Below are positions 34,541 through 43,300 of a stretch of DNA of 64,000 bases, one piece after another. The position numbers and the translations under genes are program-made. Under the pieces are notes generated by a model. The model was given only the letters and a program-made list of their open reading frames with translations, made no database searches and was not told the origin of the DNA. The DNA comes from Ceratopteris richardii. Taxonomy: Eukaryota; Streptophyta; Polypodiopsida; Polypodiales; Pteridaceae. Each line of letters begins with the position of its first letter. Within the stretch, counting starts at the first letter, position 1. The DNA is taken from positions 221,362,496-221,426,495 of the forward strand of contig CM035407.1 in the NCBI GenBank assembly GCA_020310875.1, written 5' to 3'.

Positions 34541-34651
34541 TACGCATCTCATGAGTAATCCATTTGAGTCTTGGTGATACAAGCTTCCAGCAATGATATG
34601 AATGTTTTTAGTCTTCCATAGGTCTTGAGTTTGGTTTGGTGTGATCCCATC
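34541..34651 (-). pseudogene. pol: M pol fragment on the far side of the G insertion
   Basis: The minus strand reads sequence similar to the part of G pol just after RNase H (the HIMAGSMY region; here HIIAGSLY). It therefore continues the M pol that stops at 51990 on the other side of G. The last five bases, CCATC, are the target duplication of G. The other end abuts E4 near 34540. Confidence 0.7.
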
Positions 34652-35221
34652 TGTAGCTCAATGATGAGTAGCACCTCCTTTAATGTCAATCCGGGAAGAC
34701 GTGAGGATGGTATGAAGACCTCGAGCAAGTGGCGGCACAAGTGCGTGAGTGAGAAGCACACTAGCATGCACACACATACACACACACGCGCACACACGGT
34801 AAGACAAAGAGTGAGAATCAATGGAGCTTTTAGATTACTTTCAAAATGCTCTTTACAAATTCGTTTCAATTACAATCTAACCTCAAAAATGAGCTCTCTA
34901 GCTCTTTTTATAGTTTTTGACTAGCTTTTGGCCCTGTCCAGACCTAGTGTCCGGCCTAGTTAAAAATTAGGTTCCAGGGCTTATTTGAGGGCTCAAACGA
35001 AGTCTAAAAATTATGAAATTTGGTACGATGGTACTTCTAATACTTCTCAAGCTCGAGGACTCCTCGGCTTGCACAAAATGGAGTCTAATCTACCAAAAAC
35101 GGGATTTACAATGTTTGTGTAGTGATTAAAATCACTTGGGTTGTACATAATCTATGGGAAAAAATGATCTGGCCTTGTTGCCGTATTGTGCATGACTCCT
35201 TTATTGCTTTGTATGCCAACA
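34652..35221 (-). repeat. G 3' LTR
   Basis: On the minus strand it starts TGTTGGCATAC and ends GAGCTACA. A TATAAAAAG box lies at about 34913-34905 (minus). The CA/CG dinucleotide run at 34768-34798 is also present in the other LTR. Confidence 0.96.
34907..34913 (-). promoter_or_regulatory. G LTR TATA box
   Basis: CTATAAAAAGAGC on the minus strand inside the LTR. The copy in the 5' LTR near 51670-51676 would drive the genomic RNA. Confidence 0.6.
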
Positions 35222-35236
35222 CTCCCCCCTTCCTAG
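35222..35236 (-). other. G polypurine tract
   Basis: On the minus strand CTAGGAAGGGGGGAG directly precedes the 3' LTR start TGTTGG, the normal plus-strand primer. Confidence 0.88.
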
Positions 35237-35259
35237 CGTCTGTCGCCCCTGACAGACCT

Positions 35260-38200
35260 TTATTCCCTCGGGTGGTCGATGTAATATTGGATGACATTGG
35301 TGGCCAGTTCATGTTCTCCTATCCTTAAGCCTCTTGCTAGATCGGCTTCCAATGCCTCCCAATTTATTGCACCGGGGGTCTCTGGTTGCAGGGTGGTGTA
35401 GTACTCTGAATACATTGCTTGTTCACAAGCAAACAGTTGAAGCAGATGTGTCGGCTTTGGCGCGAAAATCTCCGAGTGGTACTCCCAGAACCCTGATCTG
35501 AACATTTCTTCGAAGGTCTGTTTGTAGCAGGCGGGGAGGTATTTGATGCATGCATGCCAAGCGTAAGCCACACGGATACTGGGGGTGGTGCTCATGTCAT
35601 ACACCAAGTCGTAATTTCCATTGCTAAACCCCGGAAGGCGTACCTGTGGTGCGGCTGCATTTCTAAAGGTCTTCAGCACCACTTGCATCATATCTAAGAT
35701 TTTAAGCATCATTTGCGCTGCTACATCTTGCATGGGCTTCAAGCGCGGCATCCAGTGGCGAATGGTCCCCATCATATATGCTACCGATGGTGGTCCTTGT
35801 GGTGGCGCTATGTACGGGTAGTTCAGCCATTCCTTGCATTGCGCATTGTTCTGTACCTTGATATTAAATGCCTTCCACGACCTGCGGCGGGGGACTGGAC
35901 CGTAGCATGGGTTGTACAGGAGGTGCAACGGCGCGTTGTTCCATGTGCGTAGCATTTCTGGATAAGTCTCTAAAAGTTTCTGCCGCCATGTTGGTTGACG
36001 AATCTTGCCTTTTCGCACCTCTGGAGGAAGGTCTTCGGGTTGAAATTGGGTCGCAAAAGTAGGAATCTGACCCGTGACTCGTTGTATTTCTGCATTATAA
36101 TCAGCCAAGATAATATAATATGGCCTGTACTGGAGTTCCGATGAGAGAATCAGGCGTCTCGATGACAAGTTCTTGAAGTAATCTGATTGTAAAACAGTCT
36201 CCTCTATGACCCTCATAGCCTGACTTTGCACTACGGTGCGCTCTTCATGCGAGGTCCCTATTTCCTCCACTTGTCGTAACCATGGCGGCCGTGGTGCCTC
36301 GAACGTGTCCTGCGCTTCTTCTGTTTGTTGGCCTCTTGGGAATGGTTGCGGATCATATTCTTCATCAAACGTTTGTTCCACAGGAATTTGCACAACTTCT
36401 TCGTCCGTGGGAGCCTCCGGAGGGGAAGATGGCCTCTCATATTGTAGTAGGCGTGTCTGCAATTCAGTTACCTGTTGCTGGAGATCTTTTATGGCCTCTG
36501 CGTCGGAGGGAAGCGAAGCTGCAGAGGGGGTGGTTGGAGGGGCAGCTGTTGGGCCTTGTTGGTGTTCCTGCTTCAGTTGTCCTAGCTCCTCCGATAGCTT
36601 ATCATGTGCTTCGAGTAGCATGGCATAATCTTCCAATATAATCTTGATATTATCGGGGGTCACTGCTTGAAACTTGGATGGGCTGATGGGTGCCCCCAGT
36701 GTGCTCTCAATAGCTGCCTCCAGGTTCTCTTGATTTTGTATTTGCAGACGTCTGTTCTCTTCCTGAGCAGCCGCAAGATGGTGTTTAAGTAGCGCCATAT
36801 TTCGCTGAAGTTTTGAGTTGCGTTCCAGTTGTGTCCGTAGGTGACTTTCTACCACCTGCACTGCTTCCTGATCTACGTTCTGTAGCTGTACTTCCAATAT
36901 ATTATGGGCGTCTTGGAGGGTTTGGAACTGTGTGTGGAGGCGAGCATTCTCCTCTTCTAGTACCGCAAGGCGGAGCTGTAGTGTCGCTGAGTGCTCTTGC
37001 AGGCGTGCGTTTTGTTGCTGGAGCTGAATGTAATCTGTTCTTAAATTTGATATACAAGCCAACATGGTGTCCAATGCATTACCTATAGATGAGTGGGGGG
37101 TGTTTACTGTGGAAGATGCATGGGAAGGGAATTGGGGAAGGGAGACAGTGAATGATGTGTCTACGAAAGTTGTGTGTGTGGGTGAAATTGGTGGAGGGGG
37201 AATGGGAGGAGGTGAAACCGTGGGTGGAGGTGCCGTGGGTGGTGAAATGTCCATACCTTCAGGAGTGGGTGTTAGTGTGGGGCCTGCCATATATATTGGT
37301 ATGGTAGGTGGTGTGTGTGTGGAAGTGGTGAATAGATGTGACGTGGGGTGGGGAGCTGAAAAGACAGGGAATGGTTGAGGGCCTGGTTGAAAAGCCCTAG
37401 CAAAGATGTCCTGGAGGGATTGTAGAAATGGAGAGAGGGATATCGGGGGTTGGGGTCGTAAATTTGAGGAGGGCTGAAAGGGTTGCGTGGTAGCAGGGAA
37501 GCCCATGAATGTGGATCTGGGGTCAGGATGACCGGTGGCTGAAGGCATTGGGGATGGTTGTCCTAGGGCAGGCTCGGGAATGGTTTCGGTGGGTGGTGTA
37601 GTGATGGGGTTTGCGTCAAAGACCGGGTTATCAGTGGTAGAGAATAGGGTGGCACTGGAGATCGGAGTACGGAAGGTGAAGGTGGGGTCGGTGGGTTGAG
37701 CAGTCGATGTGGTTTCCACTGTTTCTCTTCTAGGAGGTGATGGTGGGGGAGTGGATGGTAGTGGTTCGGTGGACTCCTCATGGGTGGCGGGGTGCTGTTG
37801 ACTAGCTGTTTGGGAGGTTGGTGTAGTAGTGGGCTCTTCTGCAACTGTAACGGGAATTTGGATATTTTTACCTGAGCGAGGTCGTGTCTGGAACCTTCGT
37901 GGGTCATATTGAACTGAAGGCCTCTGAATGGCAGTGCGCACAGCTTCTACAACTCCATATGTTTCTACCATCAATAAGAGACCTTCCCTGTACTCTGAGT
38001 CAACTCCCGCTTCTTCCAACAACTGAGTCATAAGTACTCTGCTGCTCTGTTCAGTGAGTAACTGCTGCGATCGCACTCTTTCCATAATCTGATACAGCCT
38101 TCGGAGTTCTGCTGTATATGCTGGGGCTTCAGTGGTCTCTTCTTCATATGCTTCTTCTTCTTCCGGGTGTCCGTGTTGTTGGCTTTGCTGAGCGTCACTC

Positions 38201-39486
38201 CAATGGACATGTCTACCGTCTGTAGACTTTCTTCTTCTCCGTGAGGATGTGCCCTGCTCCTCTGCCTCTGAATAAAACTCCACATCAGAGAATTGTGTGC
38301 TTTGTAGGAATGCTTCGAAATCCTGGGGGTCCAGTCCTTCATCCTCTCCAGTGGCAGCAAACTCGAATTCAGGTGTAACCGGAGGAGCCGATGGGGTGGG
38401 TTGTGTCGTAGTGTCAGATTCCGACCTGGGTATCCTAATGGTAAAAGGAGGTACAGTGCCCTCTCTTAATGGTGATGCCTCAGGAGTAGTCAGGACTTCC
38501 CTTGTCTGGACACACGGAATCGCGCCCCTCATGCGCTTGGACTGATGTGTGGATGTCTTGAGCCTTTTAAACATTTGTAATTGTGCCCAAGTTAAGGCAC
38601 GCTCAATGGGGACATCATATGCCAAGCATCGATAAATGATGCGTGTGAGTGCACAGCATCCGTTCACCACTAATTTCCTAGATGCCCGTTTGTTTGCTTC
38701 ATACAACTGATCTATAATCCACACTGGTAGTTTAATAGGTAACGCACCTGCTTCCGCCAAGTAGAGAGCAAACCAGATCTTCTTGTGTGGTTGCGTGAAT
38801 CGGTCTTGACCGGGGAAGGCGAAATGTTGCATGCACATTCGGAGAGGAATGGACACATTTGGGGTGAGTGCTGCCATGTCTTTCAGCTTCACTACTTTCC
38901 TGTCCTTCATGTTGTTGGGAACGAGAGCATCCTTTTCTGAGGGTACATGCGTGCCATGCATCTTTAAAGCATCACTCACCAGCTCCACAGTAAGTTCAAA
39001 CCTCTTCAACTCGTTGTTGCCCAGCAATGAGGGGAGAACGAATGATCCGGGTTGGTCCTTATCTTCATGAGCTTGTAATGTAGAGACCAGATAGTAACAT
39101 CGGAGGAGGTCGGGTTTAGGTAGTGGGGCTTCAAAATATTCCGCCAACCCTGCTCGTTGCCATATGATCTGGAGGTCTTCGGTGTTCTGTAAAGTCTCGA
39201 ACTCCTTGGAGAAAAATTGGAAATGCACCCATGATCTGTCATACTCGCATTTAGACTCCCAGATATACTTAGCCTCTCCTAATGGACCGGGCATGCCATT
39301 GAACCAATGAGAGTTGGCATGGACTCTTTCCGTGATTCCTGTAGGTGGGTCTGGCACCGGGAGTTGCTGAAGGTGTTGCATCTCCACTGGTCGTTCAGTC
39401 GGGGGCACGTCCACAGGTAGGCTATCCACATCAATTCCTGCAGTAAGTATCCCTACTTGTGAGCCCAAACCTGTCGCTTCTGCCAT
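35260..39486 (-). CDS. G ORF3: large env-position protein of unknown function
   Basis: I choose the start MAEATGLG at 39486 because a splice-acceptor-like TATTCTCACAG ends 21 bases upstream (39508). An in-frame ATG at 39537 would lie inside the putative intron. Numbering from 39537: globular N-terminus about 70-345; acidic/basic and Pro-rich middle about 345-820 (PPPTVSPPPIPPPPISP); coiled coils about 825-945, 965-992 and 1013-1035; conserved C-terminal domain about 1105-1425 (NPCYGPVPRRRSWKAF, KEWLNYPYIAPP, FEEMFRSGFWEYHSEIF). The C-terminal domain recurs in E2 and M. No signal peptide or membrane segment is seen, so it is not a typical envelope protein. It could be a structural or RNP protein; that is inference. 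Confidence 0.85.
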   Translation of the reverse strand: MAEATGLGSQVGILTAGIDVDSLPVDVPPTERPVEMQHLQQLPVPDPPTGITERVHANSHWFNGMPGPLGEAKYIWESKCEYDRSWVHFQFFSKEFETLQNTEDLQIIWQRAGLAEYFEAPLPKPDLLRCYYLVSTLQAHEDKDQPGSFVLPSLLGNNELKRFELTVELVSDALKMHGTHVPSEKDALVPNNMKDRKVVKLKDMAALTPNVSIPLRMCMQHFAFPGQDRFTQPHKKIWFALYLAEAGALPIKLPVWIIDQLYEANKRASRKLVVNGCCALTRIIYRCLAYDVPIERALTWAQLQMFKRLKTSTHQSKRMRGAIPCVQTREVLTTPEASPLREGTVPPFTIRIPRSESDTTTQPTPSAPPVTPEFEFAATGEDEGLDPQDFEAFLQSTQFSDVEFYSEAEEQGTSSRRRRKSTDGRHVHWSDAQQSQQHGHPEEEEAYEEETTEAPAYTAELRRLYQIMERVRSQQLLTEQSSRVLMTQLLEEAGVDSEYREGLLLMVETYGVVEAVRTAIQRPSVQYDPRRFQTRPRSGKNIQIPVTVAEEPTTTPTSQTASQQHPATHEESTEPLPSTPPPSPPRRETVETTSTAQPTDPTFTFRTPISSATLFSTTDNPVFDANPITTPPTETIPEPALGQPSPMPSATGHPDPRSTFMGFPATTQPFQPSSNLRPQPPISLSPFLQSLQDIFARAFQPGPQPFPVFSAPHPTSHLFTTSTHTPPTIPIYMAGPTLTPTPEGMDISPPTAPPPTVSPPPIPPPPISPTHTTFVDTSFTVSLPQFPSHASSTVNTPHSSIGNALDTMLACISNLRTDYIQLQQQNARLQEHSATLQLRLAVLEEENARLHTQFQTLQDAHNILEVQLQNVDQEAVQVVESHLRTQLERNSKLQRNMALLKHHLAAAQEENRRLQIQNQENLEAAIESTLGAPISPSKFQAVTPDNIKIILEDYAMLLEAHDKLSEELGQLKQEHQQGPTAAPPTTPSAASLPSDAEAIKDLQQQVTELQTRLLQYERPSSPPEAPTDEEVVQIPVEQTFDEEYDPQPFPRGQQTEEAQDTFEAPRPPWLRQVEEIGTSHEERTVVQSQAMRVIEETVLQSDYFKNLSSRRLILSSELQYRPYYIILADYNAEIQRVTGQIPTFATQFQPEDLPPEVRKGKIRQPTWRQKLLETYPEMLRTWNNAPLHLLYNPCYGPVPRRRSWKAFNIKVQNNAQCKEWLNYPYIAPPQGPPSVAYMMGTIRHWMPRLKPMQDVAAQMMLKILDMMQVVLKTFRNAAAPQVRLPGFSNGNYDLVYDMSTTPSIRVAYAWHACIKYLPACYKQTFEEMFRSGFWEYHSEIFAPKPTHLLQLFACEQAMYSEYYTTLQPETPGAINWEALEADLARGLRIGEHELATNVIQYYIDHPRE

Positions 39487-39690
39487 TTTACTGCTTGCCT
39501 TCTGATTCTGTGAGAATATAGAAGCATGTGTTAACATCGTAATGGACAGACTAAATCCGTTGCTGTCCCCGTTACAACATTAACATGAGGTATATGGTGA
39601 GTTAGTGGTTAGTAAGTGCACGAAGACAGTGAGTGTAGTTAACGTTTGTGTATTCCTAGGAGACTAATGCCGTTAGTAAGTGGGGTGAAT
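39487..39690 (-). other. G spacer with splice acceptor before ORF3
   Basis: Non-coding on the minus strand. It ends in CTTCTATATTCTCACAG/AATCAG with the cut at 39508/39507, a good plant 3' splice site, matching the acceptor one base before the E2 ORF3 ATG. A donor was not identified. Confidence 0.5.
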
Positions 39691-40332
39691 TTACAAATCG
39701 GGGTCGGGGGGTTTATTACAGATCTTAGACTGCCACATGCAGTGGATGGGCTTTGCTTTCGGTTTCGTAGAGACTCTAGAGAGCTGTGTCGATGTCGCTG
39801 TTTGGGAATGGGGCCTTTTAGGGATCCACTTATAAGTGATTACATGCATACTCATGGGTCTTGGTGTGTTCCTAAGTGTTGAGCACGAGGGAATTCTGGT
39901 TGTACTCGTAGAAGGGTTATGCTGCATAGGTTGTGGCCTTGGCGTAACTACTTGTGCCCTCAAGCAAGCCTTAGGCACCCAAATTTGTCTAGATTGTGGG
40001 CTTGCCTTCATCGACTTCTTGGGCACCCAAATAGATTTTACTTTAGCAGAAGAATTTCTGAAAGACTTCTTATTAGCGTCGTGTTGTTGGTTACTAATAA
40101 GAGGCTTTGCCCGCGTAGTTGACGGTGGTGCACCCGGTCGTTCGCCTTTCCGCACCCACACCTGGTTTATTTTCTGGGACATTCTGCTGCGCATGTACTT
40201 TTGATCTCGGACATAGGTAGTACTCTGCTTCTTGTGCCTGTGATCCGCCTTTGGTTGTTGTCTCCTTCTGGCCTTTGGAAAAGAAGGGAGCTCCGTTGCA
40301 CCCCTGACTCCTTTTTTGCAAATATCATTCCT
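39691..40332 (-). CDS. G Trp-motif ORF between pol and ORF3
   Basis: An open frame following pol in the same reading frame. From the ATG at 40194 it encodes 167 residues. It is basic and carries repeated W-V/I-x-K motifs: NQVWVRKGE, KSIWVPKKS, RQIWVPKAC, YKWIPKRP. In M the comparable segment (IWIWKPKTSKY) is fused to the C-terminus of pol, so here too it may be made as a pol extension by read-through. Basic charge and Trp repeats suggest nucleic-acid or peptide binding, but function is unknown. Confidence 0.6.
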   Translation of the reverse strand, partial: RNDICKKGVRGATELPSFPKARRRQQPKADHRHKKQSTTYVRDQKYMRSRMSQKINQVWVRKGERPGAPPSTTRAKPLISNQQHDANKKSFRNSSAKVKSIWVPKKSMKASPQSRQIWVPKACLRAQVVTPRPQPMQHNPSTSTTRIPSCSTLRNTPRPMSMHVITYKWIPKRPHSQTATSTQLSRVSTKPKAKPIHCMWQSKICNKPPDPDL

Positions 40333-43300
40333 CTACAACACAGGGTTTTGAACAAGAACAGCATGGTCATCTTCATGTGTACCCCTGGAAGGACCAGGAG
40401 TCTGTGCCTTTCCTAGTTCTTTGAGTGCTCCATTGTCTAGTTCTACTGTAACTCGACTATGATTGACCCAAGCCTGGAGGAGTCCACTTCTTAGGTTTAG
40501 ATTGACTGCTTGGTCATAGATCCAATCCTGACCCAAGATGAGAGGTTCAGTGAGATCCTCATCTTGACACACTAGTACTTTAACGGTCATTGCCTCATCG
40601 TGAATGTAGAGGGGAAGTTCCACCTCGCCCATGCAAGGGGTTTCCACTCCTCCCAATCCTATAAGATATGCTTCCACAGGATTGACAGTTAACTGCAACT
40701 CTTGATAGTAAGACAATTTAACAGCGCTAGTGGAGGCACCTGAGTCAATCAAGGCTCTTACGGTCCTTGCACTCTGTCCGTGTCCTATATCTATGGTTAT
40801 GAAAGGACGTCTATCAATTATTCTATGCGAGCTTGTTCCTGCAACTTCACACATGGCCATAGGAAATCCTTGGTCTGCATAGTCATTCGCTCCAGACTGA
40901 TCTCTACCTTGCCTTCGTAATTTCATCCGTCTGATGCGTTCTAAAGCTTCTGCTTGAGCTTCTTCTCTAATTCGCTTCTCTTCCTCTTTGCGTTTCTTAG
41001 CAGTGTTGAGTCGGCTGAGCATTTCTTCTGTGAGGGGTTCCTGATACAACTTGACTCTGCAACCACTAATATAGTTAGGGAGAACATCACCCTCTAATGT
41101 GGCCAATTGTACTGCTCCACTCGTGGAGATCCTATTGATAACCATAGGTCCGTAGCCTCTCTTTTCTAGCTTCCTCGCGTGTTGTTTCAGTGTATAGACT
41201 AGGACTAGATCTCCTGCTTTCAAACCCTTATCCTTTACATGGGCATCGAAGTATGCCTTCTGCCTCTTTTTAGCTGCATATATTCCAGCAGCGGCTCTCA
41301 GTCTTGTTTCTCCTAATCGTTCAAGGTCAAAGATCCTAGAGGAGAGCTCGTGGCCTGTCCATTCGTGCTCATGTGCTACTCTCAATGTAGGAATCAAGAA
41401 GTCCAAGGGTAGCACAGCATTTTGGCCAAATACCATCTGAAAGGGGGTGGCTTGGAGTACCGTTTTGTAGGCCACTCGGTATGCCCAAACAGCATGGTGT
41501 AGCTGTTTGTCCCAGTCAGAGCGTTTAGTGTTCACTAATTTCGTCAGTACATTGCATAAAATCTTATTAGTGCTCTCAGCTTGTCCATTAGCTTGAGGGT
41601 GATAAGGGGCAGACTTCTTGTGTATTACCAAGAATTCTTGGAGTAGGTTTTCAATCACTTCGTTCAAGAAGTGAGTGCCTCTATCACTCACAAGCTCTAT
41701 AGGTAGCCCGTATCTCGTGAATACATTCTCAAACAAGAATTTGGCAGTTGTTTGAGCATCGTTCTTGGTTGTAGCTTTTACCTCTACCCACTTGGTGAGA
41801 TAATCTGTTGCCACAATGATGTATTCCGCATGAGAACCCTTAGCTGGGGGATTAATAGGACCTACGAAGTCTATTCCCCACTTAGAGAATGCACGTCCAC
41901 CCATCATAGGTTTCAATGGCATCTCATCTTTGCGTATAGGATACTGAGTCCTCTGACATACATCACACCGTTTCACATAGGTATGTGCATCCATGTGAAG
42001 GGTAGGCCACCAGAAGCCCGCAAACAATATTGCCTTGATCACCCGATCTGGTCCAAAGTGTCCTCCTGCTACACCTTGGTGAGCAGTTTCTAAGATCTTA
42101 AGATACTCACTTTCATGGACACACAGTCTCAGGTAACCATCCTTACCGCGCTTGTATAGATTATCACCAACGAGTGAATAATCCTGGGCTTCTTGTTCCA
42201 AACTCCTTTTTCTAGCTAGAGTCATGTCTGGAGGGAATGTGTTTGTCCTCAAGAATGATACTAGGGGTTCACTCCAATCTGGCGCAATGGATACTTGATA
42301 GAGAGTGGCATGTTCCACAGGTGGTTTATTGCAACAGATTGGGCATTCCTTGCACAACTTTTGGACGTCCGCTTCCATAGTTGGCCAATGCACTCCGAAT
42401 CTCTTTAGAGTCTGCAACGTTCGTTGCTTTGAATGGTGTTGCTCTAGTGCACCTACATGTGCTAATTGCAACCATTTAGCGTACTCATCCTCTTCTACGC
42501 AACAAGCCAAGATCCCTTGATCTGTGTGCTTGTACATGCTGCCTGCCATGATATGGTACTTTTGGGCTTTTACTATCTCTCTACTCCGTGTGTTCACCAC
42601 AGGATGGTTAGGCCCGTATGTCAATACTGGTACCAATGGCTTAGCCCACTGTGGTACAACTTCCAGATTAAACAAGTAAGCATCAGGAAGGTCATCTGAT
42701 ACTCCTTGTGGGGCTTCTCCCGATGTGAGCCTAGAGAGATGATCAGCTCTCAAATGAGTCCTACCTTTTCTTACCACAACCTCAAAGTCATATTCCATTA
42801 GCAAGAGAAACCATCTCACTAATCTTCCTGTATTGCATGGCTTGTTTACAAGATATAATAATGCCTGATGATCAGTAAAAAACTTAAACTTATTTGCAAG
42901 CAAATAGTGTCTAAATTTCTTAACTGCATATACCATGCCTAAGCCTTCTCTCTCTGTAGTGGTGTAATTCCGTTCAGCCGCATTCAATTGTCTACTGGCA
43001 TAGGCAATTGGAAGATCCATATTACCTTCACCAGTAGGTTGTGCAAGCACACATCCAATAGCGTAATTGGATGCATCAACGTGAACATGGAATGGCTTAT
43101 TCCAATCTGGTGTGGTCAAGATTGGTGCTGAACATAATCTTCGTTTAAGCTCTTGGAAGGAATTCTCACATTCATCCGTCCACTCAAAGTTTGTCAGAAG
43201 TCCGTACATGGGCTTTGCAATGACAGCATACATGTGTATAAATCGTCGGTAATAACCACAGTGCCCCATGAAAGCTTGTACTTCCTTGACATTCTTTGGC

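Noticed and set aside
36236-37378. Plus-strand open frames of 90-130 codons
   Set aside because: They are antisense shadows of the open G ORF3 frame on the minus strand, with low-complexity Ser/Gly/Val composition.
35260-39486. ORF3 of G as a viral envelope glycoprotein
   Set aside because: No signal peptide, no transmembrane helix and no cysteine pattern typical of envelope proteins; long coiled coils and Pro-rich linkers instead.
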